A stretch of 64,000 nt of DNA, taken from NCBI GenBank assembly GCA_905215335.1, contig CAJMPQ010000001.1, positions 263,194 through 327,193 of the forward strand, in the 5' to 3' direction. The stretch's first letter is position 1. Each line of letters begins with the position of its first letter. The notes beneath the pieces are model-generated. The model did not search any database. It was not told the origin of the DNA and saw only the letters and a program-made list of their open reading frames with translations. The DNA comes from an uncultured bacterium. Its GTDB lineage: Bacteria > Cyanobacteriota > Vampirovibrionia > Gastranaerophilales > Gastranaerophilaceae. The translations under genes were made by a program, and so were the position numbers. Positions 36,383-45,757 of the stretch are shown piece by piece.

Positions 36383-37666
36383 CTATAAATCGATATCAAT
36401 AGTAAAGTTATCCATACCAATTTCTTGAAGCAATGCTATATAGGCATTATAATAAGCTCTTACAGCTTCTAAATATTCATTAAGCAATTCTTGATGAGAA
36501 TGTTCAACAATAATCAAATTAGCCAAAGAAGTTTTACCTTTTCTATATCTTTGTTTTGACAAATTAAGTATTTTATTAGATTCTTCTACAATTTCTTTAT
36601 AATGACCAACATTTTCCTGAGCCATAACAAATTTATCATAATTTGTATGAATTACATTCTTTGTAATATTGATTATTGAATTATATTCTAATTGAGCTTT
36701 ATCATACTCTAATTTAGCATTTTTAATTTCAGGAGTATAACGATACAACGCAGGAATATCAAGACCTGCACCAACAAAAGCACCAGAAGTTCCATCATGA
36801 GCAAATGCATAACCGCCTGATAAATATAGATCAGGAATTCTCTGTCTTGTAATAACTTCTAAATCTTTCTTCGCTTTCAATATCTTATCTTCTGACATTT
36901 TGATATCATAACGATTTTTGATAGCAATTGATTCTAATTCTTCATAACTTGGTAAATTTAATTGAGTATAAAATTCTTGACCAAATATTGAATAATCTTG
37001 AACATCATATAAAGTTGGATTATTCGCAAGGTTTAACACTCTATTAAAATTATATTGAGCAGTTCTAATATCAATTTTAGCACGATTGATATTAACATCT
37101 TGCTTTTTCAATTTCATATCAGCTTGCAAAACTTCAATTTCATAATTTGGAGAACTTTTTGGTTTACCTTTGGCAATATCCAACAAATCCTCTAACAAAT
37201 CACGTCTATCTTGCATAATTTTCAATTCAGATTTGGCAACAAGCAAATTAAAATAAGAAGTTCTTACTCTCAATTTTAACTTAAATTCATAATCTTTAAT
37301 CTTGTTTTCCGTATATGATAAATCTGCAAGAGCTGCTTTTTTACGAGCACCACGCTTAGTAACTTCAATAGGTAACATTAAACCAACTTGGCTTGAATTA
37401 CCTTTTGCAATTGGTCCCATCAAAAGATTAGATTGAAATTGAGGGTTTTTTAATGCATTAGCTTTTTTTACATTGTTCTGAGAAATTCCCAAATTTTTTC
37501 TTTGCTCTTGAAGTTCAATATTGCCATCTAACGCCATATTAATTGCTTGCTCTAAAGAAATCTTATATCTATCCGCGTCAGAATGTGCTAATTGAGTTGA
37601 ATCAACAGCAAATGAGGGTAATGAAATATTTAACATTAAAAAAGCAATAACTAATAACTTTTTCAT
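36383..37666 (-). CDS. TolC-family outer-membrane efflux/secretion protein
   Basis: A 427-residue exported protein with signal peptide (KLLVIAFLMLNISLPSFA). It has the two-fold repeat of the outer-membrane factor family: helix-rich halves with ISLEQAINMALDGNIEL and, in the second half, YEELESIAIKNRYDIKMSEDKI, then LYLSGGYAFAHDG. TolC proteins form the outer-membrane tunnel for tripartite efflux pumps or type I secretion. No inner-membrane partner is encoded next to it. Four proteins with the shared F-x-G signature lie on both sides (33694, 35855, 37741, 40096), which raises, but does not prove, that it exports one of them. Confidence 0.88.
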   Translation of the reverse strand: MKKLLVIAFLMLNISLPSFAVDSTQLAHSDADRYKISLEQAINMALDGNIELQEQRKNLGISQNNVKKANALKNPQFQSNLLMGPIAKGNSSQVGLMLPIEVTKRGARKKAALADLSYTENKIKDYEFKLKLRVRTSYFNLLVAKSELKIMQDRRDLLEDLLDIAKGKPKSSPNYEIEVLQADMKLKKQDVNINRAKIDIRTAQYNFNRVLNLANNPTLYDVQDYSIFGQEFYTQLNLPSYEELESIAIKNRYDIKMSEDKILKAKKDLEVITRQRIPDLYLSGGYAFAHDGTSGAFVGAGLDIPALYRYTPEIKNAKLEYDKAQLEYNSIINITKNVIHTNYDKFVMAQENVGHYKEIVEESNKILNLSKQRYRKGKTSLANLIIVEHSHQELLNEYLEAVRAYYNAYIALLQEIGMDNFTIDIDL

Positions 37667-37740
37667 ACAATAATATTTTATTATAAAAAAAATTTTTCAC
37701 AAATAGCAAAAATAAATATTATATGCTTTAATAAAGACAA

Positions 37741-40083
37741 ATGAATATAACAAACAATTATAGAATACAAAACTTTACCCCATATAATAAGTCAAATAAA
37801 AACATTCATTTTACAGGATTTAATCCTTACAAATTTGAAGAAGGATTTGACGAATTTTTTACTATTCCAAAACCAAGTGATGCATTTATAACAAAAAAAT
37901 TTCCGGGTTCTGTAAATATCATAAAAGATTTTCTATCTCTAGATGGGTATACTCCAGAAGTAATGGATATTCTAAACGGAAAAAAGAATGCAGAATTAAA
38001 ATATCTTTATCAAATAACTTCTAAAAAAGATATTTTAAGAAATTTACGTATCCCATTTGAAAATTTTGCAGATTTTGCATCTATTCCAATAGAAAGATTA
38101 AAAGAATTAGAACCTATAATATTATCCAAACGCGATATTGGTTTTTGGAACTATGAACCTGAATATATTCTAAATCTCAATAAATTAGATGAAAGAAAAT
38201 TAACAACATTTATAGAACTTGCAAAATGTAATGTTAACCCAAGCAGTACTGATGAAATACTAACTAATCCGGCTATGAATTGGGAAAGAATCGTTGAAAA
38301 AGCCAAAAGCTTAAAAGATTTATATGGGAAAAATTTAAGAGAAATCGAATTTTATAAAAATCCTAGAAATGAAAGTTTCTTTTTAGCAGATATTCAATTA
38401 CCGCCAAACGGAAAGCCTTCTTGGACAAACTTTGAACGTATAACAGTAAAAATTGATGAAGACATATATCCTGTTTCTAGAAAAACATTAAAAACTCCAA
38501 TTGAAAATTTTGTAGAAAACATTTATAAAAAAGCAACTTCTAAATTGGAAATATTTAATGAAGAAGATTTAAATAATACTATTACAAATATCCGTAAAGC
38601 ATGCCCGCATGCAACAAATTCAGAAATACTCACAACAATACAAAAATTAACTCAATTTTCAAGTTACAAATCTCTTAAAGCCATAGATGAAAAGCTAACA
38701 GAAGAAGGATTTACAGACTTTCTAAAATTCGGTGAATTATATAATTATTTTGATTATTTTCATAATTCAAAAAAAATAATTACTCTTAACAATTCAACAA
38801 ATAAAAAATTAGGAATTTTATTTACCAAAAATGATGTAAACAATAAAGAATTATTAAAACAATTAAGCATAGCCAAAAATAATCCTAATTTTTCTAATGT
38901 AGAATTTATAAATCTTGAGGGGTTTTCAGATGGAATAAACTTGTTTACAGATAATAACAAACTTGCCCCAAAAACAATTACAATAATTCAAAGAGCAAAA
39001 ACCCTACAATATAAAAATCCTAATTTAACATACGAAGAATGTGTAGAACACATATTAAACGATAAAATTACATCTACATTAAAGAAAATGGGATTTAAAA
39101 CTTACACACTTAGGTTTGATAACTCAGCAACAAAATTTTCCATATTAGACCAAATGCAACCGGTTATGCCAACTAAAAATTCTATTCAATCAACAATTGA
39201 AGCAATTGCAGATTATTATACAATTGAAAAAAATGGTTATAAAAAATTGAGTAAAGCTATAGCTCAATATTATGATGAAAATATCAACGTATATTCAAAA
39301 CAAAGTATAGTAAAAGATTTAAAATTACTTAATGAGAAAATAGATAATTATTTATATCAAAATAATTTATCCAGAGAAAATCTATACATCATTGAACCCA
39401 AACTAGAAACACCTAAAAGTTTTCACATTTTAAATAAGATGTATCAAGATTTATATGATTTACCACAAGACAAAATAATACCAATTTCACAAATAGAAGA
39501 AATAAATAATTTACCTGCAAATTCAACTTGTATAATTCTTGATGATATTGCAGGAACCGGTAAATCTATGATCGAATTTGGTAATTACTGTTCAAGTGCA
39601 AATACGATAAATGCAGATAAACATATCTTATTTGTACCAATTTCAACAACATACAACAGTATTGAATTAATCAATAAAACAATTCACAATTTATCCCGTA
39701 ATAACAATGATGCCTTACTATATTTGGGAAAAAATATAACTCAAAATACACTTCACAAAAATATTTTTGACAACTATAGAATGAAAATAAAACGCTTCAA
39801 AACAGAAGAAGCATCAAAACAAGGTTATCATAACCAAGCATTATGTACAGTTTTCCCATATATGTCACCTAATAACAATTCATATATTGCTTCATATTTA
39901 ATTGAATTATTTGTACCAAACTCCAACTGTATAAAAAATTTATCACAAGAATTTAAAACTATAGAAGAAAAAGCTATATATTATAATGTCTTTGGACAAG
40001 ATAAAGACAATTTAAAATTTAATACAACAAATGATAAACCAAAAACTTTTGTCAGAAAAATTCGTGATTTCTTTAATTGTTAA
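37741..40083 (+). CDS. Large protein with F-T-G signature and C-terminal phosphoribosyltransferase-like motif
   Basis: A 780-residue protein. It has no signal peptide and no membrane segment. NIHFTGFNPYKFEEGFDEFF at residues 21-40 holds the F-T-G (F24-T25-G26). Residues about 40-580 are a long alpha-helical region that I do not recognise. The C-terminal 200 residues contain CIILDDIAGTGKSM, with DDIAGTGKS at 601-609, which has the form of the PRPP-binding loop of phosphoribosyltransferases, and a later FPYMSPNNNSYIASYLIELF block like that of PRTase-CE-type domains. It is not a Walker A motif, since the residue before the loop is Asp. Enzyme activity is unproven. No Shine-Dalgarno is evident. 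Confidence 0.65.
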   Translation: MNITNNYRIQNFTPYNKSNKNIHFTGFNPYKFEEGFDEFFTIPKPSDAFITKKFPGSVNIIKDFLSLDGYTPEVMDILNGKKNAELKYLYQITSKKDILRNLRIPFENFADFASIPIERLKELEPIILSKRDIGFWNYEPEYILNLNKLDERKLTTFIELAKCNVNPSSTDEILTNPAMNWERIVEKAKSLKDLYGKNLREIEFYKNPRNESFFLADIQLPPNGKPSWTNFERITVKIDEDIYPVSRKTLKTPIENFVENIYKKATSKLEIFNEEDLNNTITNIRKACPHATNSEILTTIQKLTQFSSYKSLKAIDEKLTEEGFTDFLKFGELYNYFDYFHNSKKIITLNNSTNKKLGILFTKNDVNNKELLKQLSIAKNNPNFSNVEFINLEGFSDGINLFTDNNKLAPKTITIIQRAKTLQYKNPNLTYEECVEHILNDKITSTLKKMGFKTYTLRFDNSATKFSILDQMQPVMPTKNSIQSTIEAIADYYTIEKNGYKKLSKAIAQYYDENINVYSKQSIVKDLKLLNEKIDNYLYQNNLSRENLYIIEPKLETPKSFHILNKMYQDLYDLPQDKIIPISQIEEINNLPANSTCIILDDIAGTGKSMIEFGNYCSSANTINADKHILFVPISTTYNSIELINKTIHNLSRNNNDALLYLGKNITQNTLHKNIFDNYRMKIKRFKTEEASKQGYHNQALCTVFPYMSPNNNSYIASYLIELFVPNSNCIKNLSQEFKTIEEKAIYYNVFGQDKDNLKFNTTNDKPKTFVRKIRDFFNC

Positions 40084-40095
40084 TTATAAACATTA

Positions 40096-41004
40096 TTACT
40101 TATTTAAATCCAATAATGTTGTACTAGCAACATTTTCATAAAAATCTTTAATTGGGACTTTTTCTTCTTTTCCGCTATTATGTGGATTTATTAGTGTAAC
40201 GAAATTCGCATCGACACTTTTAATTGCGTATGCGTGATGTATATACAAACCATTTTTTGGTTTCTTAAAATTACAAGTCATTGCATACAAATCCGGATTC
40301 TTTTGTTTTTTCTCAATAGAGTCTTTTATTTGTTGAGATATACCATTTTTAATACTAAAAAAAGTTTTAGCTTGTTTCCCTGTAAGTAAAAACATTATAT
40401 CTGAAGTATAACCACCAGCTAAAGGATCTTTAAAATTCCCGGATGAATGTTTCCCATTAATTTCATTTGGCCCATTATTTTTCGTTGCTTCATTATTTGT
40501 TATCAACATTTTCTTAAAATACTCAGTAGCAACTTCAATAGCTAACATATCATCGTCGCCTTTTACATAATCTTTACTTTGTTTGGCTGCACTCAATGCC
40601 ATTTGAGGAACTGTTATTGTAGTCTTCGCTCCTTTAAAATAAATTGTTGCATTACCGGTACTATGATTCATAATAGTTTTTTGAATATATTCTCTACCTA
40701 CAGATGTAGTTGCAAGAGCATTCACCCCAGATAATAGCCAACAATCATTTTTAACTTGTTTAATTGCATCAATTTTACCATCTATATCAAGTGTTGTTTT
40801 CGTATAATCGTTAACATAATTTTTACCATCAATAGAATCAAAATCTACGGTATAAAACTTAGGTGTAATATCCTTAAGTTTATCTTGAATAGAATGAAAA
40901 GCAAAAATAGGTACATTCTTAGAAGATTGCTTACTGGTTTGAGCATTCGCTGAAAGTTTTTTTCTGCCGGAAAAATCCACAGAATTTGTATAAATTGAAA
41001 ACAT
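40096..41004 (-). CDS. Calpain-like cysteine protease with F-S-G signature
   Basis: A 302-residue protein with a calpain (C2) catalytic core. The oxyanion Gln83 and nucleophile Cys88 lie in KQVKNDCWLLSGVNALA, the catalytic His257 in YIHHAYAIKSVD, and the Asn273 in LINPHNSGKEE; spacing and flanks match papain-like calpains. The C2L-type calcium domains of animal calpains are absent. The N-terminus is Ser/Lys/Asn-rich, carries SVDFSGRKK (F11-S12-G13), and has no signal peptide. A GGGG site precedes the ATG. Possible roles are secreted effector, toxin or internal protease. Gut-associated relatives with proteolytic effectors are plausible but unproven. Confidence 0.82.
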   Translation of the reverse strand: MFSIYTNSVDFSGRKKLSANAQTSKQSSKNVPIFAFHSIQDKLKDITPKFYTVDFDSIDGKNYVNDYTKTTLDIDGKIDAIKQVKNDCWLLSGVNALATTSVGREYIQKTIMNHSTGNATIYFKGAKTTITVPQMALSAAKQSKDYVKGDDDMLAIEVATEYFKKMLITNNEATKNNGPNEINGKHSSGNFKDPLAGGYTSDIMFLLTGKQAKTFFSIKNGISQQIKDSIEKKQKNPDLYAMTCNFKKPKNGLYIHHAYAIKSVDANFVTLINPHNSGKEEKVPIKDFYENVASTTLLDLNK

Positions 41005-41115
41005 TTATATCCCCTAAATATCCTTATACATTATTAAAAACATTTGGGATTAAATAATTGACAAAATTCTTATATCATTTTAATAAATTCTAAGAATAAT
41101 AAGTTAAATTCACTT

Positions 41116-42369
41116 TTACGAATATTGTGATATCACATTAACTGTTTGTTCTATTATTTCATCAGAATGTGCATTTGATACAAACATTGCTTCAAATTGT
41201 GATGGTGCAACATAAATTTTATTCTTTAACATATAATCAAAATATTTTGCAAATTCATTTGTATCACATGTTGCAACATCATTATAGTTAGAAATAGGTT
41301 TTTCTGTAAAAAATACTGACATTAAAGAACCAACTCTATGAGTTTGTAATCCTATTGTTTTATAAGCATTTTCTAAGATTGCAGTATTTCTATCAATTTG
41401 TGAATATATTTCCGGATTATCAATAAGGATTTTTAAAGTTTCAATACCAGCTGTAACTGCCACAGGGTTTCCTGAAAGTGTTCCTGCTTGATAAACAGCA
41501 CCAACAGGAGCAACACAAGACATTACATCCTTTCTTCCGCCATAAACAGCTAGTGGCATACCGCCACCTACAATTTTTCCAAAGGTTGTTAAATCAGGTT
41601 CTATTCCATAATATTCTTGAGCTCCACCAAGAGATAATCTAAATCCTGTTATAACTTCATCAAAAATCAATAATGAGCCATATTGTTTAGTAATTTCTCT
41701 TAAGAATTTCAAGAAATTTGGTTTTGGCGGAACAACACCCATATTAGCAGCAACGGGTTCAACAACTATACAAGCTATATCTTCTCCATATTTTTCCATT
41801 ATCTTTCTAACAGAATTTTCGTCATTATAATCTGCAAGAAGAGTGTATTTTGCATAATCTTTTGGAATACCTGCACTATCAGGAATAGCTTCTGTTAAAA
41901 CTCCTGACCCTGCTTTCATTAACAATCCGTCAGAATGTCCGTGATAACATCCTACAAATTTTATGATTTTTTCTCTTTTTGTAAAACCTCTTGCAACTCG
42001 CACTGCACTCATTACAGCTTCTGTTCCTGAACTTACAAGACGAATCATTTGCATTGATGGAACACATTTTTGTATAAGTTCTGCTAAAATTAATTCTTTT
42101 TCTGTCGGAGCACCAAATGTCAATCCATTTTCACAAACTTTTTTCACAGCTTCAATAACTTTAGGGTGGGCGTGTCCTAAAATTCCAGGGCCCCAAGAGC
42201 ATACATAATCAATATATTTATTTCCATCAACATCATAAATATATGGACCTTGCGCCTTTTCGACAAAAAACGGGGTCTTTTTTACCGCATTAAATGCTCT
42301 TACAGGACTATTTACGCCACCTGGCATGATATTTTGTGCTTGTTTAAAAAGTTCTTCTGATTTTGTCAT
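41116..42369 (-). CDS. hemL: Glutamate-1-semialdehyde 2,1-aminomutase
   Basis: A 417-residue PLP enzyme that isomerises glutamate-1-semialdehyde to 5-aminolevulinate, the second step of the C5 tetrapyrrole pathway. Fold-type I signatures are present: GGVNSPVRAF near the N-terminus, the dimer glycine loop GHAHPKVIEAV, FDEVITGFR with the PLP Asp, and the Schiff-base Lys in TFGKIVGGG. The ORF can start at a TTG seven codons earlier, but AAAGGAT fits the ATG at 42369. It is the last gene of the siroheme operon, 18 bases after hemB. Confidence 0.97.
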   Translation of the reverse strand: MTKSEELFKQAQNIMPGGVNSPVRAFNAVKKTPFFVEKAQGPYIYDVDGNKYIDYVCSWGPGILGHAHPKVIEAVKKVCENGLTFGAPTEKELILAELIQKCVPSMQMIRLVSSGTEAVMSAVRVARGFTKREKIIKFVGCYHGHSDGLLMKAGSGVLTEAIPDSAGIPKDYAKYTLLADYNDENSVRKIMEKYGEDIACIVVEPVAANMGVVPPKPNFLKFLREITKQYGSLLIFDEVITGFRLSLGGAQEYYGIEPDLTTFGKIVGGGMPLAVYGGRKDVMSCVAPVGAVYQAGTLSGNPVAVTAGIETLKILIDNPEIYSQIDRNTAILENAYKTIGLQTHRVGSLMSVFFTEKPISNYNDVATCDTNEFAKYFDYMLKNKIYVAPSQFEAMFVSNAHSDEIIEQTVNVISQYS

Positions 42370-42387
42370 GATTAAATCCTTTTTCAA

Positions 42388-43356
42388 TTATTCATCCAAC
42401 CATTTTGCCATATCTAGGGCGTGATATGTAATTATTATTTTAGCTCCGGCTCGTTTCATTGCGATAAGATTTTCAGTAACAATTCGTTTTTCATCAATCC
42501 AGCCTTGCATAGCTGCAGCTTTTACCATAGAGTATTCTCCACTTACATTATATACAGCAAAAGGCATATTATATGTATTTGAAGCTTCTTTTAAAATGTC
42601 TAAATATGCTAAAGCAGGTTTAACCATAACAATATCAGCACCTTCTTCAATATCTGCTTCAATTTCTCTTAATGCTTCTTTCCCGTTTGTAAAATCCATT
42701 TGGTAACTTCTTCTATCACCAAAGCACGGAGCAGATTGAGCAGCATCTCTGAATGGTCCATAGTATGCTGAGGCAAATTTTGCACTATAAGCCATTATTG
42801 GAGTATTTTTAAATCCTGCTAAATCTAGAGCTTCACGAATTGCACAAACTCTTCCATCCATCATGTCTGATGGTGCAACCATATCAGCACCTGCTTTGAC
42901 TAAACTTACTGCCATTTTAGATAATAGTGGTAAAGTTTCATCATTTAAAATTTCACCATCTTTTACCATTCCGCAATGTCCGTGTGATGTGTATTCACAA
43001 AGGCATACATCAACAATACAATATATTTCAGGATAATTTTCTTTAATATACTTAACTGCTCTTTGAGTTACCCCATTATCAGAATAAGCTTGAGTTGCTA
43101 ATTCATCTTTCTGTTCAGGTTTTGGAATTCCAAAAAGCATTACACCTGTTATTTTGCTTTCTCTAACTTTATCCAAAATTTCAGATAATCTGTCTATTGA
43201 ATATTGATAAACATTTGGCATTGAATTTACTGGTGCTTTTATGTTTTCACCATCTATTACAAAAATCGGATAAATAAAATCTTTTACACTAAGTCTGGTT
43301 TCTCTTACAAGTTCTCTAATTATTTCATTTTGTCTTAGTCGTCTTAATCTTTTCAT
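42388..43356 (-). CDS. hemB: Delta-aminolevulinic acid dehydratase (porphobilinogen synthase)
   Basis: A 322-residue HemB, which condenses two 5-aminolevulinate into porphobilinogen. DVCLCEYTSHGHCG carries three cysteines that bind the active-site zinc, so it is the zinc-dependent type. The two Schiff-base lysines lie in MAYSAKFASAYYGPFRDAA and in MVKPALAYLD. It follows the cobA-hemD fusion by two bases and precedes hemL by 18, so it is within the operon. Confidence 0.97.
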   Translation of the reverse strand: MKRLRRLRQNEIIRELVRETRLSVKDFIYPIFVIDGENIKAPVNSMPNVYQYSIDRLSEILDKVRESKITGVMLFGIPKPEQKDELATQAYSDNGVTQRAVKYIKENYPEIYCIVDVCLCEYTSHGHCGMVKDGEILNDETLPLLSKMAVSLVKAGADMVAPSDMMDGRVCAIREALDLAGFKNTPIMAYSAKFASAYYGPFRDAAQSAPCFGDRRSYQMDFTNGKEALREIEADIEEGADIVMVKPALAYLDILKEASNTYNMPFAVYNVSGEYSMVKAAAMQGWIDEKRIVTENLIAMKRAGAKIIITYHALDMAKWLDE

Positions 43357-43358
43357 TT

Positions 43359-44873
43359 TTAGTCCTTATTAAAATCTTTTTCTATACAATCAATTATGCC
43401 TTCTATATTGTATTTTTCTGCAATTAAAATTTGACCTACATCGTAGTTTTTTAAAGCGTCGGCACATCTTTTGCCAATACAAACAAGCTTGATATTTTTA
43501 TTAAAATCCTCGTAAAAGTTTTTAAAAAAACTATTTACTCCGTTTGCACTTCCAAACACTAAATAATCTACATCAAAATATTCTTTCTTTAAAGTTGAAA
43601 TGATATTTTTTTTCAGTTGATTTTCTTGTAACGCATAAATTTTATAATCTGTGTAAGTATAATTGTTTTTTTCTAAGGCATTTATTAAGTCATCACTTCC
43701 ATTTTCAGCTCGACAAATGAGAATTTTGTCGTTTGGTTGAAGTTCTTGTAAAATTTCTTGAGCTAAAGTTTGAGAATCATAACGGCTTGGGACAAAATCT
43801 GAATATATTCCATATTCTAAAAGTTTTTCAGAAGTACCTGAGCCTATTACAGCAAATTTTATATTAGATAATAATCTTATATCTATTTTTTCTTTTTTTA
43901 ATTTTAAGAAAAATTGTTCAATACCGTTTTGGCTTGTAAAAACTATCCAAGTATAGTCTTTTAAATTCGGTAAAGGATTAGTTGTTGCGACAACATCTAA
44001 AAAACTTAAATCAACGATTTTACCATTTGTATTTGAAATTTTTGAACTTAATTTTTGAGTAAAACTTTCTGTCCCTACAACACCGATTTTTAAACCTTTA
44101 AAATCTTTTTTATTTTCTGATTGTTCGTAAAACCATTCTTTCAAATTCAGATTTACGCAATCACCAATAACAATTATAATTGGAGCATTTATCTTTTGTT
44201 GTGCAATCTTTGAGAGTATATTTTTTATATTCCCTTTTATAACTTTTTGTTCTGTACAGCAACCTTTAGAAATAATTGCACAAGGCATATCTTCATTCAT
44301 GCCAGCATTTAAAAAATTATTTATAATTTCTTCTATATGGTGATACCCCATTAAAAATACAATTGTACCGCCCAGTTTAGTTAAAGCTTCGTAATCTATT
44401 TGTGTAGCATTTTCAGTTTTATTTTTGTCGATAGTAGAACCTGTTAAAACAGTTACGCTTCTGCTAATTTGTCGATGAGTAACAGGAATTCCGGCAGAAG
44501 CTGGCACTGCAATTGCTGAAGAAATTCCAGGAATAACTTCATAATAAATATTTTCTTGCTCTAAAATCTGTGCTTCTTCTGAACCTCTACCAAAAACGTA
44601 AGGATCTCCACCTTTTAATCTTGCTACGGTTTTACCTTGTTTTGCTTTTTCAATTAGTAAAGCGTTAATCGTATCTTGTGGCATAGATTTTTGTTGATAT
44701 CTTTTACCGACGTGTATTTTTTCAACTTTATCTGAAAGATTATTTATCAAGTGTTCATCAACCAGAGAATCATATAAAACAACATCAGACTCTAATAATC
44801 TTTTTAGACCCCTTATTGTTATTAAATCAGCTGCGCCGCAACCTGCACCAATTAGAAAAACTTTACCTGCCAT
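43359..44873 (-). CDS. Uroporphyrinogen-III methyltransferase/uroporphyrinogen-III synthase fusion
   Basis: A 504-residue two-domain fusion. Residues about 1-245 are an SAM-dependent CobA-type methyltransferase (GAGCGAADLITIRGLKRL at the start, VARLKGGDPYVFGRG, GITHRQISR-like VTHRQISRSVTVLTG) that makes precorrin-2. Residues about 255-504 are a HemD-type uroporphyrinogen-III synthase (VFTSQNGIEQFF, FVPSRYDSQTLAQEI, FGSANGVNSFF). So one protein makes uroporphyrinogen III and methylates it, steering it from heme toward siroheme. Such CobA-HemD fusions are known in other anaerobes. It lies between hemC and hemB with gaps of eleven and two bases. Confidence 0.94.
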   Translation of the reverse strand: MAGKVFLIGAGCGAADLITIRGLKRLLESDVVLYDSLVDEHLINNLSDKVEKIHVGKRYQQKSMPQDTINALLIEKAKQGKTVARLKGGDPYVFGRGSEEAQILEQENIYYEVIPGISSAIAVPASAGIPVTHRQISRSVTVLTGSTIDKNKTENATQIDYEALTKLGGTIVFLMGYHHIEEIINNFLNAGMNEDMPCAIISKGCCTEQKVIKGNIKNILSKIAQQKINAPIIIVIGDCVNLNLKEWFYEQSENKKDFKGLKIGVVGTESFTQKLSSKISNTNGKIVDLSFLDVVATTNPLPNLKDYTWIVFTSQNGIEQFFLKLKKEKIDIRLLSNIKFAVIGSGTSEKLLEYGIYSDFVPSRYDSQTLAQEILQELQPNDKILICRAENGSDDLINALEKNNYTYTDYKIYALQENQLKKNIISTLKKEYFDVDYLVFGSANGVNSFFKNFYEDFNKNIKLVCIGKRCADALKNYDVGQILIAEKYNIEGIIDCIEKDFNKD

Positions 44874-44884
44874 TATTTTATTCC

Positions 44885-45742
44885 CTATGATTTTATTTGA
44901 GATACAATTTGAGGAATTTGAGTGAAAACTTTTGAATATTCCCCTATTATTTTAGTTTCTTTACCTCTATACATTATAAAAAGTTCTACTTGATTATCTT
45001 TAACGATACTACAATATACAGCATTAACTTCACTACAGCTAACTTGTAGAGATTTTAAAACTTCTCTTTCCATTTTGTATTGCAAAAATGTTTGTTCATC
45101 ATTTATTTGTTGAAGCTGATTTAAATATTCAAAATCATTTCTGGATTCAACTGCAATAATCCCTTGGCAAGCTGCCGGAAGAAAAGATTCAATATCAAAA
45201 ATTTTTATATCAAATTCTTCAGTTGGAAGTTTTAATCTGTCTAAGCCTGCTTTTGCTAAAACTATTGCGTCATATTCTCCATTTGATAATTTCTTCAATC
45301 TTGTATCTATATTTCCTCTAATCATTTTTACTTCAACATTAGGAAAATATTTTTTTATATAAAAATCTCTTCTTGGACTACTTGTTCCAACTATTGATAT
45401 GGTTTTTAAATTTTTTCTGGAAATCAACACATCCATAGCATCAGCTCGTTTTGGAGTACAAATAATTTCTAAACCTTCTCTCAATTCGGAAGGTAAATCT
45501 TTCGCACTGTGAACTGCAATATCAATTTGTTTATTAAATAAAGCTTCTTCAAATTCATTAATAAATAGCCCTTTATCACCAATTTCACTAAGTGGTTTAT
45601 CCAGAATTTTGTCACCTTTAGTGTGGATTATAACAATTTCTGTTTGCAAATTTGGAAATTCTTGCTTTAAAGCGTTTTCAACAATTTTTGTTTGAGCTAT
45701 TGCTAATTTACTGCCTCTTGTGCCTATTTTAATTTTTTCCAT
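44885..45742 (-). CDS. hemC: Porphobilinogen deaminase (hydroxymethylbilane synthase)
   Basis: A 285-residue HemC, which polymerises four porphobilinogen into hydroxymethylbilane using a covalent dipyrromethane cofactor. KIGTRGSKLAIAQT at the N-terminus and HSAKDLPSEL and MIRGNIDTRLKKL are characteristic. The cofactor cysteine sits in SLQVSCSEVNAVY, which departs from the usual GGCxxPIGAY context but keeps the cysteine. The length is slightly short for the family. It sits in the middle of the siroheme operon, 15 bases after the precorrin-2 dehydrogenase gene. Confidence 0.95.
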   Translation of the reverse strand: MEKIKIGTRGSKLAIAQTKIVENALKQEFPNLQTEIVIIHTKGDKILDKPLSEIGDKGLFINEFEEALFNKQIDIAVHSAKDLPSELREGLEIICTPKRADAMDVLISRKNLKTISIVGTSSPRRDFYIKKYFPNVEVKMIRGNIDTRLKKLSNGEYDAIVLAKAGLDRLKLPTEEFDIKIFDIESFLPAACQGIIAVESRNDFEYLNQLQQINDEQTFLQYKMEREVLKSLQVSCSEVNAVYCSIVKDNQVELFIMYRGKETKIIGEYSKVFTQIPQIVSQIKS

Positions 45743-45757
45743 TTAATACCCGTTCCG

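Noticed and set aside
39535..39570. Walker A P-loop in the 780-residue protein
   Set aside because: The residue that should be Gly or Ala before the four-residue loop is Asp; the acidic pair before a TG-type loop fits a PRPP motif better.
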